A stretch of DNA of 52,293 nucleotides, from the NCBI GenBank assembly GCA_021108395.1, contig JAIOQZ010000038.1, positions 67,415 through 119,707 on the forward strand, written 5' to 3'. A program made the position numbers and the translations under genes. A model generated the notes under the pieces. It did no database searches. It worked only from the letters and a program-made list of their open reading frames with translations, and was not told the origin of the DNA. How positions within the stretch are numbered: the stretch's first letter is position 1; each line of letters starts with the position of its first letter. Below are positions 34,517 through 42,271 of the stretch, piece after piece. Source of the stretch: Candidatus Cloacimonadota bacterium (GTDB lineage: Bacteria > Cloacimonadota > Cloacimonadia > Cloacimonadales > JAIOQZ01).

Positions 34517-35980
34517 TCAATCGCGGCGCACCTCCCGCAGCAGGTTGCCCTGGGTGTCGCGCAGGTTCACCACCAGCGGCATGCGCCCTGGCAATGTGTG
34601 ACAGGCGCAGGCCATGCAGGGGTCGTATGGACGGAACGCCATCTCGACCATGTTGAGGATGCCGTCGTCAACTTTGCCGTCGCGGATGAGCCGCTTGGCG
34701 GCCTTGGCGATGGACATCGACATTGCCGATGAGTTGTTCACTGTAGCCACGATGAGGTTGCAGGCGGTCATGATGCCGTTGTCGTCGGTCTTGTAATGAT
34801 GAATGAGCGTACCACGCGCCGCCTCGACGACGCCTACGCCTTCGGAAGGAGTGGTGGTGGGGATGTTGCGGATATCGGGGCTGGTGATGCTCTCGTCTTC
34901 GAGCAGCCGCACCATCGCCTCGGCAGCCTGCATCACCTCGATAAGGCGCGCCCAGTGGAAGGCCAGCGTATTGTGCGCGGGCTTGCCGCCCAATATCTCA
35001 AACATGCGTTCAGCTTCGGCTTGGGCCAGCGGTGTGGCCATGCCGTCGGCAACGTTAAGACGCGCCAGCGGCGCCACGCGGTAGATGCCGCTGTCCGGGC
35101 CGTCCTCGAATCCATGCCAGCCGATGTCGCGCAGGAAGGGGAACTTCATGTAGCTCCACGGCTCGACATGCTCGGCGATGTGCTTCAGGTAATCCTGCCC
35201 ATCGAAACGAGCCATTTCCTTGCCGCTCGGATCGACAACGCGGATGTGGCCGTCATAGAAGTTCACTTTGTTGTTATCGTCCACCAGGCCCATGTAATAG
35301 GTCTCGTGCTTGTAGATGTCGCCGACTACGAGGTCAACGTATGCATTGTTGGCCAGCACGACGTCGTTGAACACCTGTATCGAGAGCTTGGAGAACTCGA
35401 GGGCGTCGTTTGCCCATGCCAGGAACTCGACGCGCTTCTCTTCGGAGAGAGGCTTGCTTACGCCGCCGGGAAGGCCGCCCACGGGGTGAATGATGCGTCC
35501 CATCAGGTGGGTGACGATGTCGCGGGTTTTCTTGCGGATGCCGATAACTGTCTTGCCCATCTCGATGCCAACCTTGCCAATCACCCCCAGAATGTTGCGC
35601 TCGGCCTTTGGTGCCTGCGGGGTGACGACGAAGTCGGGCCCGCCCAGGAAGTAGAAGTGCAGCACGTGGTCTTCAAATATATAGGCGTTGTAAACCAGTT
35701 CGCGCAGCTTGCGGGCGGTGTCGGTGGGCGTAACGCCATATACGGCGTCGGCGGCTTTGGTGGCGGCCATGTGGTGCGCCATCGGGCACACGCCGCAGAT
35801 GCGCGGAGTAATGCGCGGCATCTCTTCCACTGGACGGCCGATTGCGAACTGCTCGAACCCTTTGAGTTCCGGGATTTGAAGGTAGGCGTTCTTGCAGTTG
35901 CCGTCGTCATCCAGGAATATTTCGATCTTGCCATGTCCCTCGAGGCGGGTGATTGGATCGATGGTTATCTTCTTTGCCAT
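34517..35980 (-). CDS. mvhA: [NiFe]-hydrogenase large subunit, group 3c (MvhA-like)
   Basis: 487 residues. The nickel-iron site is formed by two motifs: RICGVC (Cys62, Cys65) and DPCMACACH (Cys455, Cys458). The 26 residues after His461 form the tail removed by the maturation protease. The N terminus MAKKITIDPITRLEGHG is the family opening. The short form of the first motif and the association with mvhG, mvhD and hdrABC place it with the soluble F420-non-reducing/heterodisulfide-linked hydrogenases, which split H2 and pass electrons to HdrA. There is no membrane anchor or signal peptide in the small subunit, so the enzyme is cytoplasmic. It starts 4 bp after mvhG. Confidence 0.95.
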   Translation of the reverse strand: MAKKITIDPITRLEGHGKIEIFLDDDGNCKNAYLQIPELKGFEQFAIGRPVEEMPRITPRICGVCPMAHHMAATKAADAVYGVTPTDTARKLRELVYNAYIFEDHVLHFYFLGGPDFVVTPQAPKAERNILGVIGKVGIEMGKTVIGIRKKTRDIVTHLMGRIIHPVGGLPGGVSKPLSEEKRVEFLAWANDALEFSKLSIQVFNDVVLANNAYVDLVVGDIYKHETYYMGLVDDNNKVNFYDGHIRVVDPSGKEMARFDGQDYLKHIAEHVEPWSYMKFPFLRDIGWHGFEDGPDSGIYRVAPLARLNVADGMATPLAQAEAERMFEILGGKPAHNTLAFHWARLIEVMQAAEAMVRLLEDESITSPDIRNIPTTTPSEGVGVVEAARGTLIHHYKTDDNGIMTACNLIVATVNNSSAMSMSIAKAAKRLIRDGKVDDGILNMVEMAFRPYDPCMACACHTLPGRMPLVVNLRDTQGNLLREVRRD

Positions 35981-35984
35981 AGCG

Positions 35985-36995
35985 TTACTCCTTTGTCTGC
36001 GTATCGGGCTGCTTGCGCCGCAGCATCGACTTGGCCAGTGAGAAGCGGTAGAACAACCCCGCCGGATCGACGGCTGTGTTCATCAGCTTCTGCACGTCCG
36101 CCTCAGACATCGTTTCTTCGTTCTCGAGGCCCACAATCGACGCCAGCGCCGAGATCATCTTTGCACCCACGTCCTTGACCTCGGAAGGCGGGCCATAGCA
36201 GCCGCGGCATGGCATGTTGGCTGCAATGCAACGGCCTTCGCCATCGGCGCTGCAACCCGTCCGCGTCACCGGCCCCATGCAGATGAAGCCCTGAGCCAGC
36301 AGGCACTTCTCTGGGTCGGCGGCATGCAGCGAGATGCGTTTCACGTCTTCCAGCATGAGCTTTTCGGGTTTGGTGTCGGCGCGGGGGCAGGTATCGCACA
36401 GGGCTTTGTTGGGCGCCAGCACAGTCCCCTTGGGTGGAACCTCGCCGCCCAGCAAAGCCATCACGGCAGCCAGCGTGAGGTGTGGCGCCGGTGAACATCC
36501 GGGCAGATAGTAGTCGATATCGACCACCTGGTCGGTGCTCTTGACGGTGTTGTGAAAGGCGGGCAGCGTCAGTTCGCCTTCGGGCACCTGGCTGCTCGTC
36601 TGCGGCACGACGCCGTCCGGGTTGTCCACCGATGGGCATTTGTCGAGATAGGAGCTGCGAAAGATAGCCTCGCGGTTCCAGAAGTTGGCCAGCCCCGGAA
36701 TGCCGCCCAGCTGCGAGCAAGCGCCGAAGCTGATGAGAATCTTGCTCTTGCGCCGCAGCAGTTCGGCCATCTCGAGATGTTCCGATGTTTGAATCGCGCC
36801 GTTGATGAAGCAGATGTCGATTTCCTTGTCGGCCAGGGCGTGCACGTCGGAGTATTTGAAGTCCATGGCGCATGGCCAGAAGATGATGTCCACGGCTCCG
36901 GCGACGGTGAGCAGGTCTTCGTTGAGGTCGATGATTGCCTCTTCGCAACCACCGCAAGACGCGCACCAGTAAAACGCTACTTTCGGTTTGGGCAT
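35985..36995 (-). CDS. mvhG: [NiFe]-hydrogenase small subunit (MvhG-like)
   Basis: 336 residues from the ATG at 36995, behind GGGAGGA; a TTG four codons earlier includes that ribosome-binding site and is rejected. The proximal cluster cysteines are in WCASCGGCEEAI, FGACSQLGG and YLPGCSP. The C-terminal half carries further cysteine groups (CDTCPR, CLLAQGFICMG, MPCRGCYG) for two more iron-sulfur clusters. There is no twin-arginine signal, so it is cytoplasmic. It carries electrons from the nickel site to MvhD. A 189-bp gap with a hairpin repeat separates it from the flavoprotein gene upstream; this may reset the transcript or stabilise the mRNA end. Confidence 0.93.
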   Translation of the reverse strand: MPKPKVAFYWCASCGGCEEAIIDLNEDLLTVAGAVDIIFWPCAMDFKYSDVHALADKEIDICFINGAIQTSEHLEMAELLRRKSKILISFGACSQLGGIPGLANFWNREAIFRSSYLDKCPSVDNPDGVVPQTSSQVPEGELTLPAFHNTVKSTDQVVDIDYYLPGCSPAPHLTLAAVMALLGGEVPPKGTVLAPNKALCDTCPRADTKPEKLMLEDVKRISLHAADPEKCLLAQGFICMGPVTRTGCSADGEGRCIAANMPCRGCYGPPSEVKDVGAKMISALASIVGLENEETMSEADVQKLMNTAVDPAGLFYRFSLAKSMLRRKQPDTQTKE

Positions 36996-37053
36996 GAATC
37001 CTCCCAATCTATCAAATTTCCTGAAATTATGCTTAATACTCGCTAACTATGCA

Positions 37054-37163
37054 GGATGCGCAGCATCCGCAAAAGTTTTCGGTCTCGCCTTTTTCAAAAG
37101 GCGAGCGGGGTTCAAGTCGCGTAGTGCAACGAAGTGAGCCCTCAAAAGGGGCGGCGCCCCTGT
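37054..37163 (-). repeat. MITE-like repeat, copy 3 (rearranged, inverted)
   Basis: Read on the minus strand this copy begins with the GC-rich end hairpin AGGGGC/GCCCCT (37149-37163), then an extra stem GGGTTCA/TGAGCCC-like (about 37109-37140), hairpin A CTCGCCTTTT/AAAAGGCGAG (37084-37105), the linker ACCGAAAACTTTT, and GGATGC/GCATCC (37054-37068). Hairpins D and E are missing, so it is a half element. It occupies the gap between frdA-like and mvhG. Confidence 0.8.
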
Positions 37164-37184
37164 CTTATAGCTTGCCCCTGAATC

Positions 37185-38852
37185 TTAACGCAATGATCCG
37201 TCATAGTGCGCGGTAAGCTGACGCGCTTTCACGCCCTCGGGTGTGTAGTCCGGCAAAAGCATCGGCGAGATGACCTTGCGGTCAACGCCCAGCGCTTCCA
37301 CATCTTTCTCGTAGTTGGTGATGTGGTCGAGGTTGAGCTTGCCGACGTTTGCGTCTGCGGCGCACTGGGCGGCAAAGACGCCGGCGCGACGGCCAAAGAC
37401 GATGAGGTCGAGCTGGCTGTTGCCCATAAGGCGGTTGCGGCCATGAATGCCGCCGGCAGCTTCGCCACAGCAATACAGACCGGGTATATTGGTCTCGCAT
37501 TTTTCGTCGATGAGCAGGCCACCGTTCTGGTAATGCAGTGTGGGATAAACCAGCATCGGCTCGGTGGTGATGTTCACGTCGAAGCGCTGATACTGGCGCA
37601 GCATGGCCGGCAGGTTTTCCTGGATAGTGCCGGGACCGTGAATCATCTCGATGAGTGGCGTATCGAGCCAGATGCCGCTGTTGCCGGCAGGCGACTTGAT
37701 GCCTTTGCCGATCTCGACGCACTCGCGGATGAACGCGCTGGCCTCGATGTCACGCGGTTCGAGCGGATGCACGAACAGTTCACCCTCGGAGTTCACCGGC
37801 TGAGCGCCCAGGGCGCGCAGCTTTTCTGTGCACAGGAAGCCCAGAATCTGCGACGGGAACACAGCGCCGGTTGGATGGTATTGTACCGAGTCCATGAACA
37901 TCAGCTTTGCGCCTGCGCGATAGCCGATAACTATGCCGTCGGCGGTGGCGCCATAGTGGTTCGAGGTCTCGAATCCCTTGATGTGCAGTCGGCCAAACCC
38001 GCCCGTGGCGATGATGGTGGCCCCTGCCTTCATTGTCATATAGGTTTTGTTTTCGAGGTGATAGCACACTGCGCCGGCCACGCGGCCTTTGTCGTCCTTG
38101 AGAAGCTCGATGGCGGGCATGTGCTCGTATATCTTGATCTGATCGGGGCGGTTCTGCACCTCGTCACGCAGTGTGCGGCAGATGGCGGCGCCGGTGTAGT
38201 CACGCGCAGAGTGCATACGGGCGCGGCTGGTGCCGCCGCCGGCTTTGGTCTTCATGGTGCCGTTGGGGTTGCGGTCGAACATCACGCCCAGCTCGGTGAG
38301 CCATTCGATGGCGTCTGGCGCTTCGTCCACCAGGGCGCGAGCCAGCTCGGGGATGTTGTCGAAGTGGCCGCCGCCGAGCACGTCGAGGTAGTGCAGCACC
38401 GGGCTGTCGTTGGGACGTGTGGCGGACTGGATGCCGCCCTGCGCCATCATCGAGTTCGAGTCGCCGATGCGCAGCTTGGTCACCAACGTTACCCTGGCGC
38501 CCTTCTCGGCGGCCAGCAGCGCGGCGGCGAACCCTGCCGAGCCGGCGCCGATTACCAGCACGTCGGTCTCGATGTCCGGTTTGTCGAGGTTGAAAATGTC
38601 GGGGCTGATGCGGGCGTATGCTTCGAGGTTCTCGGCCACCTCGGAGGTGACAATGTCACCCTTGCTGGGCCCCACCTTGATGGGACGGCGTGCGTCGTCC
38701 TGGTAGTCGGGATGGAACTTGCTCAGCACTTCGGCGCGCTGGTCGGAGTTCATCATGGGAAAGAGCGGCTTGCCCGATTTGGCCAGTTTGAGGCGTTCTG
38801 AGCGCGTTCTGGCCACCTTTTTCAAGGATTCCTGCATGTAATCCGGATACAT
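37185..38852 (-). CDS. Fumarate reductase/succinate dehydrogenase-type flavoprotein (TfrA-like)
   Basis: 555 residues with ATG at 38852 behind AGGAGA. The FAD-binding start is VLVIGAGSAGFAAALLAAEKG (near 95-115, split here by no gap). SdhA/FrdA motifs follow: HSARDYTGAAI, VQYHPTGAVFP, TEKLRALGA, LHYQNGGLLID, GLYCCGEAAGG, GRNRLMGNSQLD. Residues matching E. coli FrdA Arg287, His355 and Arg390 are present. However, the usual RGEGG reads RALGA and HYTMGG reads HYQNGG. So the enzyme is related to fumarate reductases and to the A subunit of methanogen thiol:fumarate reductase, but the substrate is not certain. There is no membrane anchor subunit, which points to a soluble enzyme. Lying between mvhD/frdB and mvhG, it is enclosed by hydrogenase genes. 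Confidence 0.85.
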   Translation of the reverse strand: MYPDYMQESLKKVARTRSERLKLAKSGKPLFPMMNSDQRAEVLSKFHPDYQDDARRPIKVGPSKGDIVTSEVAENLEAYARISPDIFNLDKPDIETDVLVIGAGSAGFAAALLAAEKGARVTLVTKLRIGDSNSMMAQGGIQSATRPNDSPVLHYLDVLGGGHFDNIPELARALVDEAPDAIEWLTELGVMFDRNPNGTMKTKAGGGTSRARMHSARDYTGAAICRTLRDEVQNRPDQIKIYEHMPAIELLKDDKGRVAGAVCYHLENKTYMTMKAGATIIATGGFGRLHIKGFETSNHYGATADGIVIGYRAGAKLMFMDSVQYHPTGAVFPSQILGFLCTEKLRALGAQPVNSEGELFVHPLEPRDIEASAFIRECVEIGKGIKSPAGNSGIWLDTPLIEMIHGPGTIQENLPAMLRQYQRFDVNITTEPMLVYPTLHYQNGGLLIDEKCETNIPGLYCCGEAAGGIHGRNRLMGNSQLDLIVFGRRAGVFAAQCAADANVGKLNLDHITNYEKDVEALGVDRKVISPMLLPDYTPEGVKARQLTAHYDGSLR

Positions 38853-38899
38853 GGGCGTCTCCTGTATATCGCTGTTTTTCTAAGGTAAAAACACTCCAC

Positions 38900-39168
38900 T
38901 TACAGCAATTCGCTTCGCTACATTGCTTACGTTCGATGATTATGTTTTCGCTGACGCGAAATCCAGAATTACAGCAATTCGCTTCGCTACATTGCTTACG
39001 TTCGATGATTATGTTTTCGCTGACGCGAAATCCAGAATTACAGCAATTCGCTTCGCTACATTGCTTACGTTCGATGATTATGTTTTCGCTGACGCGAAAT
39101 CCAGAATTACAGCAATTCGCTTCGCTACATTGCTTACGTTCGATGATTATGTTTTCGCTGACGCGAAA
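38900..39168 (-). repeat. Four tandem copies of a 69-bp structured repeat
   Basis: The unit repeats four times at 38900, 38969, 39038 and 39107 with essentially no differences; the last copy loses its final bases near 39168. On the minus strand each unit has a hairpin TTTCGC/GCGAAA (loop GTCA), the segment CATCGAACGTAAG, and a 6-bp stem AGCAAT/ATTGCT around the loop GTAGCGAAGCGA. The loop and the preceding segment match the element at 21145-21239. The repeat makes up most of the 323-bp gap 38853-39175 between the frdA-like and frdB-like genes. Open frames cross it because 69 is a multiple of three, but they have no start signals. Confidence 0.93.
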
Positions 39169-39175
39169 GCAATAA

Positions 39176-39862
39176 TTATGGCTCAATCTTGATCTCGCGG
39201 GCGTAATAACGCTTCGAAAGCGTTTTCTCGTCCATCTTGACCAGCTCGTCCAACTCGGCCCCATACTTGCCCTCGCGGACTTCCTTCACGCGGGCCACCA
39301 GATCAGGACTCTCGGGCAACAGGTACTTGCCGGTGAGACGACGGGCGAGGATGGCGGCGTTGTACTGCACAATCTCGGCCGGGCAACGCAGGGCGCAGAG
39401 GCCACAGCGGATGCAGTCGAACGAGAGCTCGGCGGCGCGTTTGATGTCGCCGCGGATGAGCGCCTGCACGTAGTCCATCACTTGGATGTCCTGCGGGCAG
39501 CTTTTGGTGCAGGTGTTGCACGCCACGCAACAGAACAGGATGGGATAGAATTCCTTGATCGTGTCAACCGTCGGCTTCAGCTCTTCCAGACGATAGAGCG
39601 GTTTCTCGGCTGGAACAAAGGGAATCTGCGCGATGTACATGCCATCGGTGACAACCGTTTGGCAGGCCAGGCCCGACTGTAGTTTGTAGTCGCCCTTCTC
39701 GCGGTAGAGCGTGGCGCAGGCGCCGCAGAAACCCTCGCGGCAACCGACACCGGTTGTAAGTTGCAGGCCGGCATACTCCATGGCGCCCACGATAGTGCAA
39801 TCGTTGGGCACCTTGTAGGCGTCGCCCATGATGTACACGGTAACCATCGGAACGTTTTTCAT
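39176..39862 (-). CDS. Iron-sulfur subunit, FrdB/TfrB-like (2Fe-2S plus two 4Fe-4S)
   Basis: 228 residues from the ATG at 39862, which has GGAGGA at 6 bp; the longer frame upstream is antisense-like text of mvhD in another frame. The N-terminal domain binds a plant-type 2Fe-2S cluster (Cys41, Cys46, Cys49, Cys67 in GVGCREGFCGACA). The C-terminal domain has two CxxCxxCxxxCP motifs (Cys112/115/118/122 and Cys150/153/156/160). Classical FrdB has 2Fe-2S, 4Fe-4S and 3Fe-4S; here the third site has a full set for 4Fe-4S. It matches the N-terminal part of TfrB but lacks TfrB's CCG domain, which in this operon exists separately as HdrB. It would carry electrons between the hydrogenase/Hdr core and the flavoprotein. 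It starts 2 bp after the mvhD stop. Confidence 0.85.
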   Translation of the reverse strand: MKNVPMVTVYIMGDAYKVPNDCTIVGAMEYAGLQLTTGVGCREGFCGACATLYREKGDYKLQSGLACQTVVTDGMYIAQIPFVPAEKPLYRLEELKPTVDTIKEFYPILFCCVACNTCTKSCPQDIQVMDYVQALIRGDIKRAAELSFDCIRCGLCALRCPAEIVQYNAAILARRLTGKYLLPESPDLVARVKEVREGKYGAELDELVKMDEKTLSKRYYAREIKIEP

Positions 39863-39864
39863 TG

Positions 39865-40287
39865 TCATTCCTCCGTCAGGTTCGCTTTGGGCAATGGGCC
39901 CAGTTCTTGTATGTGTGCTGTGAATTCTTTCATGGTTTCGGCAAACTTGCGGCCTTCGCTGGCCGAGATCCACTCGAGACGCAGGCGGTCGGGGCGAATG
40001 CCGAGCTGTTCGAGCGTTGTCTTGAGCAGCATGATGCGCCGCTGGGTCTTGTAGTTGCCGGTCTGATAGTGGCAGTCGCCGGGATGGCAGCCGCCGATGA
40101 ACACGCCGTCGCAGCCTTCGGTGAAGGCCAGCAGTATGTGCTGCGGATCGATGCGGGAGCTGCACAGCGTCTTGATTACCACCCCGTTGGGGGGGTACTT
40201 CAGGCGCGAGGTGCCCGCAAGGTCGGCGCCGGCGTAGGTGCACCACTGGCACAGGAAACAGACAATCTTGGGTTCGAACTCTTTCAT
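39865..40287 (-). CDS. mvhD: Hydrogenase/heterodisulfide reductase linker iron-sulfur subunit (MvhD)
   Basis: 140 residues from the ATG at 40287, preceded by GGGAGAG. MvhD carries a 2Fe-2S cluster and bridges the hydrogenase to HdrA. Visible motifs are CFLCQWCTYAGADLAG (Cys10, Cys13, Cys16), IKTLCSSRIDP and the GCHPGDCHY segment with two more cysteines. This text is typical of the hydrogenase iron-sulfur subunit family. It lies 16 bp after hdrA, which is the usual neighbour, and is followed directly by the frdB-like gene. The next hydrogenase genes are more than 2.8 kb away, an unusual split of mvhD from mvhGA. Confidence 0.94.
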   Translation of the reverse strand: MKEFEPKIVCFLCQWCTYAGADLAGTSRLKYPPNGVVIKTLCSSRIDPQHILLAFTEGCDGVFIGGCHPGDCHYQTGNYKTQRRIMLLKTTLEQLGIRPDRLRLEWISASEGRKFAETMKEFTAHIQELGPLPKANLTEE

Positions 40288-40303
40288 GGTCTCTCCCTCG
40301 AAG

Positions 40304-42262
40304 TTATTCGTCGCCCAGGGCGATGACACGTATCATGTTGGCGATTTGGTCGTCGGTAAGGTTGTGCTGCTGGGCGGCGCCGGACGGGCAAGCCGCTATG
40401 CAGGCGCCGCAGCCCTCGCACAGGATGTCGTTCACCAGCGCCACGCGGGTGAGCAGGTCCATCTCTCTCGCTCCATAGGGGCAGGTGCCGATGCAGATGC
40501 CGCAGCCGGAGCAGAGATCGTCGTCCACCGTGGCGATGATGGGCGAATGGAGGATGCGGTCGCTCGATAGCAGCACCATCACTTTGGCCGCTGTGCCCGA
40601 TGCTTGCGAGACGGCGTCGGGGATGTCTTTGGGGCTTTGGCAGGCGCCGGCAAGGAAAAGACCGGCTTGCAGGCTCTCCACCGGACGCAGCTTCGGGTGC
40701 GCCTCGTTGAAGAAGCCGTGCTTGTCGGTACCGGCCTTCAGCGTTTTGGCAAGCTCGTCACTACCATAGCTGGGCACCACGGCCATTGCCAGCACCACCA
40801 TGTCGGCGCGAATCTCGACCTTCTTGCCGGTGAGCGTGTCCATTCCGAACACGACCATCTTGTCGCCCTCGTTGAAGATGCGCGCCACCTTGCCGCGAGT
40901 GTAGAGAACGTTCTCCTCGCTGATGGCCTGCTGCACGAATTCCTCGTAGCGCTTGCCGCCGGCGCGGATGTCGATGTAGAATATGTAGGGTTGGCCGTCG
41001 TGAACCTTGTGCTTGTATAGCTTGGCATGTTTCAGCGAATACATGCAGCAGATTTTGGAGCAGTATGACAAATGGTGTTCGGGGTCGCGGCTGCCACAGC
41101 ACTGAATGAACACGACTTCCTTTGGTTCCGCGCCGTCTGAGGGACGGCGCACCACGCCACCGGTGGGCCCCGTTGCCGAGAGAATGCGCTCGAACTGGAG
41201 GCTGGTGACCACGTCGGGGTACTTGCCATAACCATACTCGGCGATGTTCTCGACGGGATAGAGGTCGTAGCCTGTGGCCACCACCACCGCGCCCACTTCC
41301 ACTTCAAAGGTAGTCGGGGAGGCGTCATAGTTGATGGCGTTGGCCTCGCACTTCTCGGCGCACTTGCCGCAGGCAATGGGCGAAAGGCCGAGACAGTTGT
41401 CTATGTCGAGGGTGAACGACGCGGGAATGGCCTGCGGGAAGGGGATGTAGATGGCTCTGCGCCAGCCCAGGCCCTCGTCATATTCGCTGGGAACGAGCAC
41501 GGGGCAGACGGTGGAGCAGTCGCTACAGATGTTGCAGAGGTCTGGATCGACGTACTGCGCCTTGCGCTCGACCGTGACCTTGAAGTTGCCCACAAAGCCG
41601 CTGATGTCCTTCACCTCGCTGTTTACATGCAGCGTGATGTTGGGATGCTTGGCAAGCTGCACCATCTTGGGCGTGAGAATGCACTGCGAGCAGTCGAGCG
41701 TGGGGAAAGTCTCGGAAAGCTGAATCATGTGCCCGCCAATGCTGGGCTTCTTCTCCACCATCACCACTTCGTAACCGGCGTCGGCGATATCGAGCGCGGT
41801 CTGGATGCCTGCGATGCCGCCGCCAATGACCATAGCCCGCCGCGTGAGCGGCGCCGAGGTGGGTTCGAGCGACTCGTTCAGCTTCAGCTTCTCAATCGAG
41901 GCGCCGATGATGAGGCTCGCCTTGCGAGTGCCGGCTGGTTTGTCGTTGTGCACCCAGCTGCATTGCTCGCGGATGTTGGCCACCTCCATCTGAAACTTGT
42001 TCAGCCCGGCCTCTTCGATAGCGTTCTGGAAGGTGGATTCGTGCAGCGTGGGAGAACATGACGCCACCACCACGCCATCCAGTTTGTGCTCGGCAATGGC
42101 TTTTTTGATGATTTTCTGGCCCGGATCGGAACAGAGAAACATGTAGTCCTCTGCATGAACGATGTCGTCACGACTCATGAAGAACTCGCTCAGGGCCTCC
42201 ACGTCAACGGTGTCTTTGATGTTGACTCCGCAGTGGCAGATAAATACGCCTATGCGTTTCAT
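40304..42262 (-). CDS. hdrA: Heterodisulfide reductase subunit A, bifurcating flavoprotein (HdrA)
   Basis: 652 residues. HdrA holds the FAD that splits electron pairs between ferredoxin and a high-potential acceptor. In order: an N-terminal iron-sulfur domain (ICHCGVNI, CSDPGQ, VASCSP), the Rossmann loop GGGIAG (147-152) with CSQC nearby, a central ferredoxin-like insert (CNICSDCSTVCP, CGKCAEKCEANA), QCCGSRD and YCSKICC, and at the end two 4Fe-4S motifs CSGCGICIGTCPYGA and CEGCGACIAACPSGA. The length and domain plan match standard HdrA of methanogens and bacteria. The gene overlaps neither neighbour but lies 9 bp after hdrB and 16 bp before mvhD. No selenocysteine codon is seen. Confidence 0.96.
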   Translation of the reverse strand: MKRIGVFICHCGVNIKDTVDVEALSEFFMSRDDIVHAEDYMFLCSDPGQKIIKKAIAEHKLDGVVVASCSPTLHESTFQNAIEEAGLNKFQMEVANIREQCSWVHNDKPAGTRKASLIIGASIEKLKLNESLEPTSAPLTRRAMVIGGGIAGIQTALDIADAGYEVVMVEKKPSIGGHMIQLSETFPTLDCSQCILTPKMVQLAKHPNITLHVNSEVKDISGFVGNFKVTVERKAQYVDPDLCNICSDCSTVCPVLVPSEYDEGLGWRRAIYIPFPQAIPASFTLDIDNCLGLSPIACGKCAEKCEANAINYDASPTTFEVEVGAVVVATGYDLYPVENIAEYGYGKYPDVVTSLQFERILSATGPTGGVVRRPSDGAEPKEVVFIQCCGSRDPEHHLSYCSKICCMYSLKHAKLYKHKVHDGQPYIFYIDIRAGGKRYEEFVQQAISEENVLYTRGKVARIFNEGDKMVVFGMDTLTGKKVEIRADMVVLAMAVVPSYGSDELAKTLKAGTDKHGFFNEAHPKLRPVESLQAGLFLAGACQSPKDIPDAVSQASGTAAKVMVLLSSDRILHSPIIATVDDDLCSGCGICIGTCPYGAREMDLLTRVALVNDILCEGCGACIAACPSGAAQQHNLTDDQIANMIRVIALGDE

Positions 42263-42271
42263 AGCGTCCCC

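Noticed and set aside
37206-38801. Plus-strand open frame of about 530 codons opposite the flavoprotein
   Set aside because: Antisense artefact of codon bias; the minus-strand frame has clear FAD and SdhA/FrdA motifs and a ribosome-binding site.
38900-39168. CRISPR array
   Set aside because: Direct repeats are contiguous 69-bp copies with no unique spacers, and no cas genes are nearby.
38656-39264. Open frames through the 69-bp tandem repeats on both strands
   Set aside because: They stay open only because the period is a multiple of three; no start signals, and the peptides are translations of hairpins.
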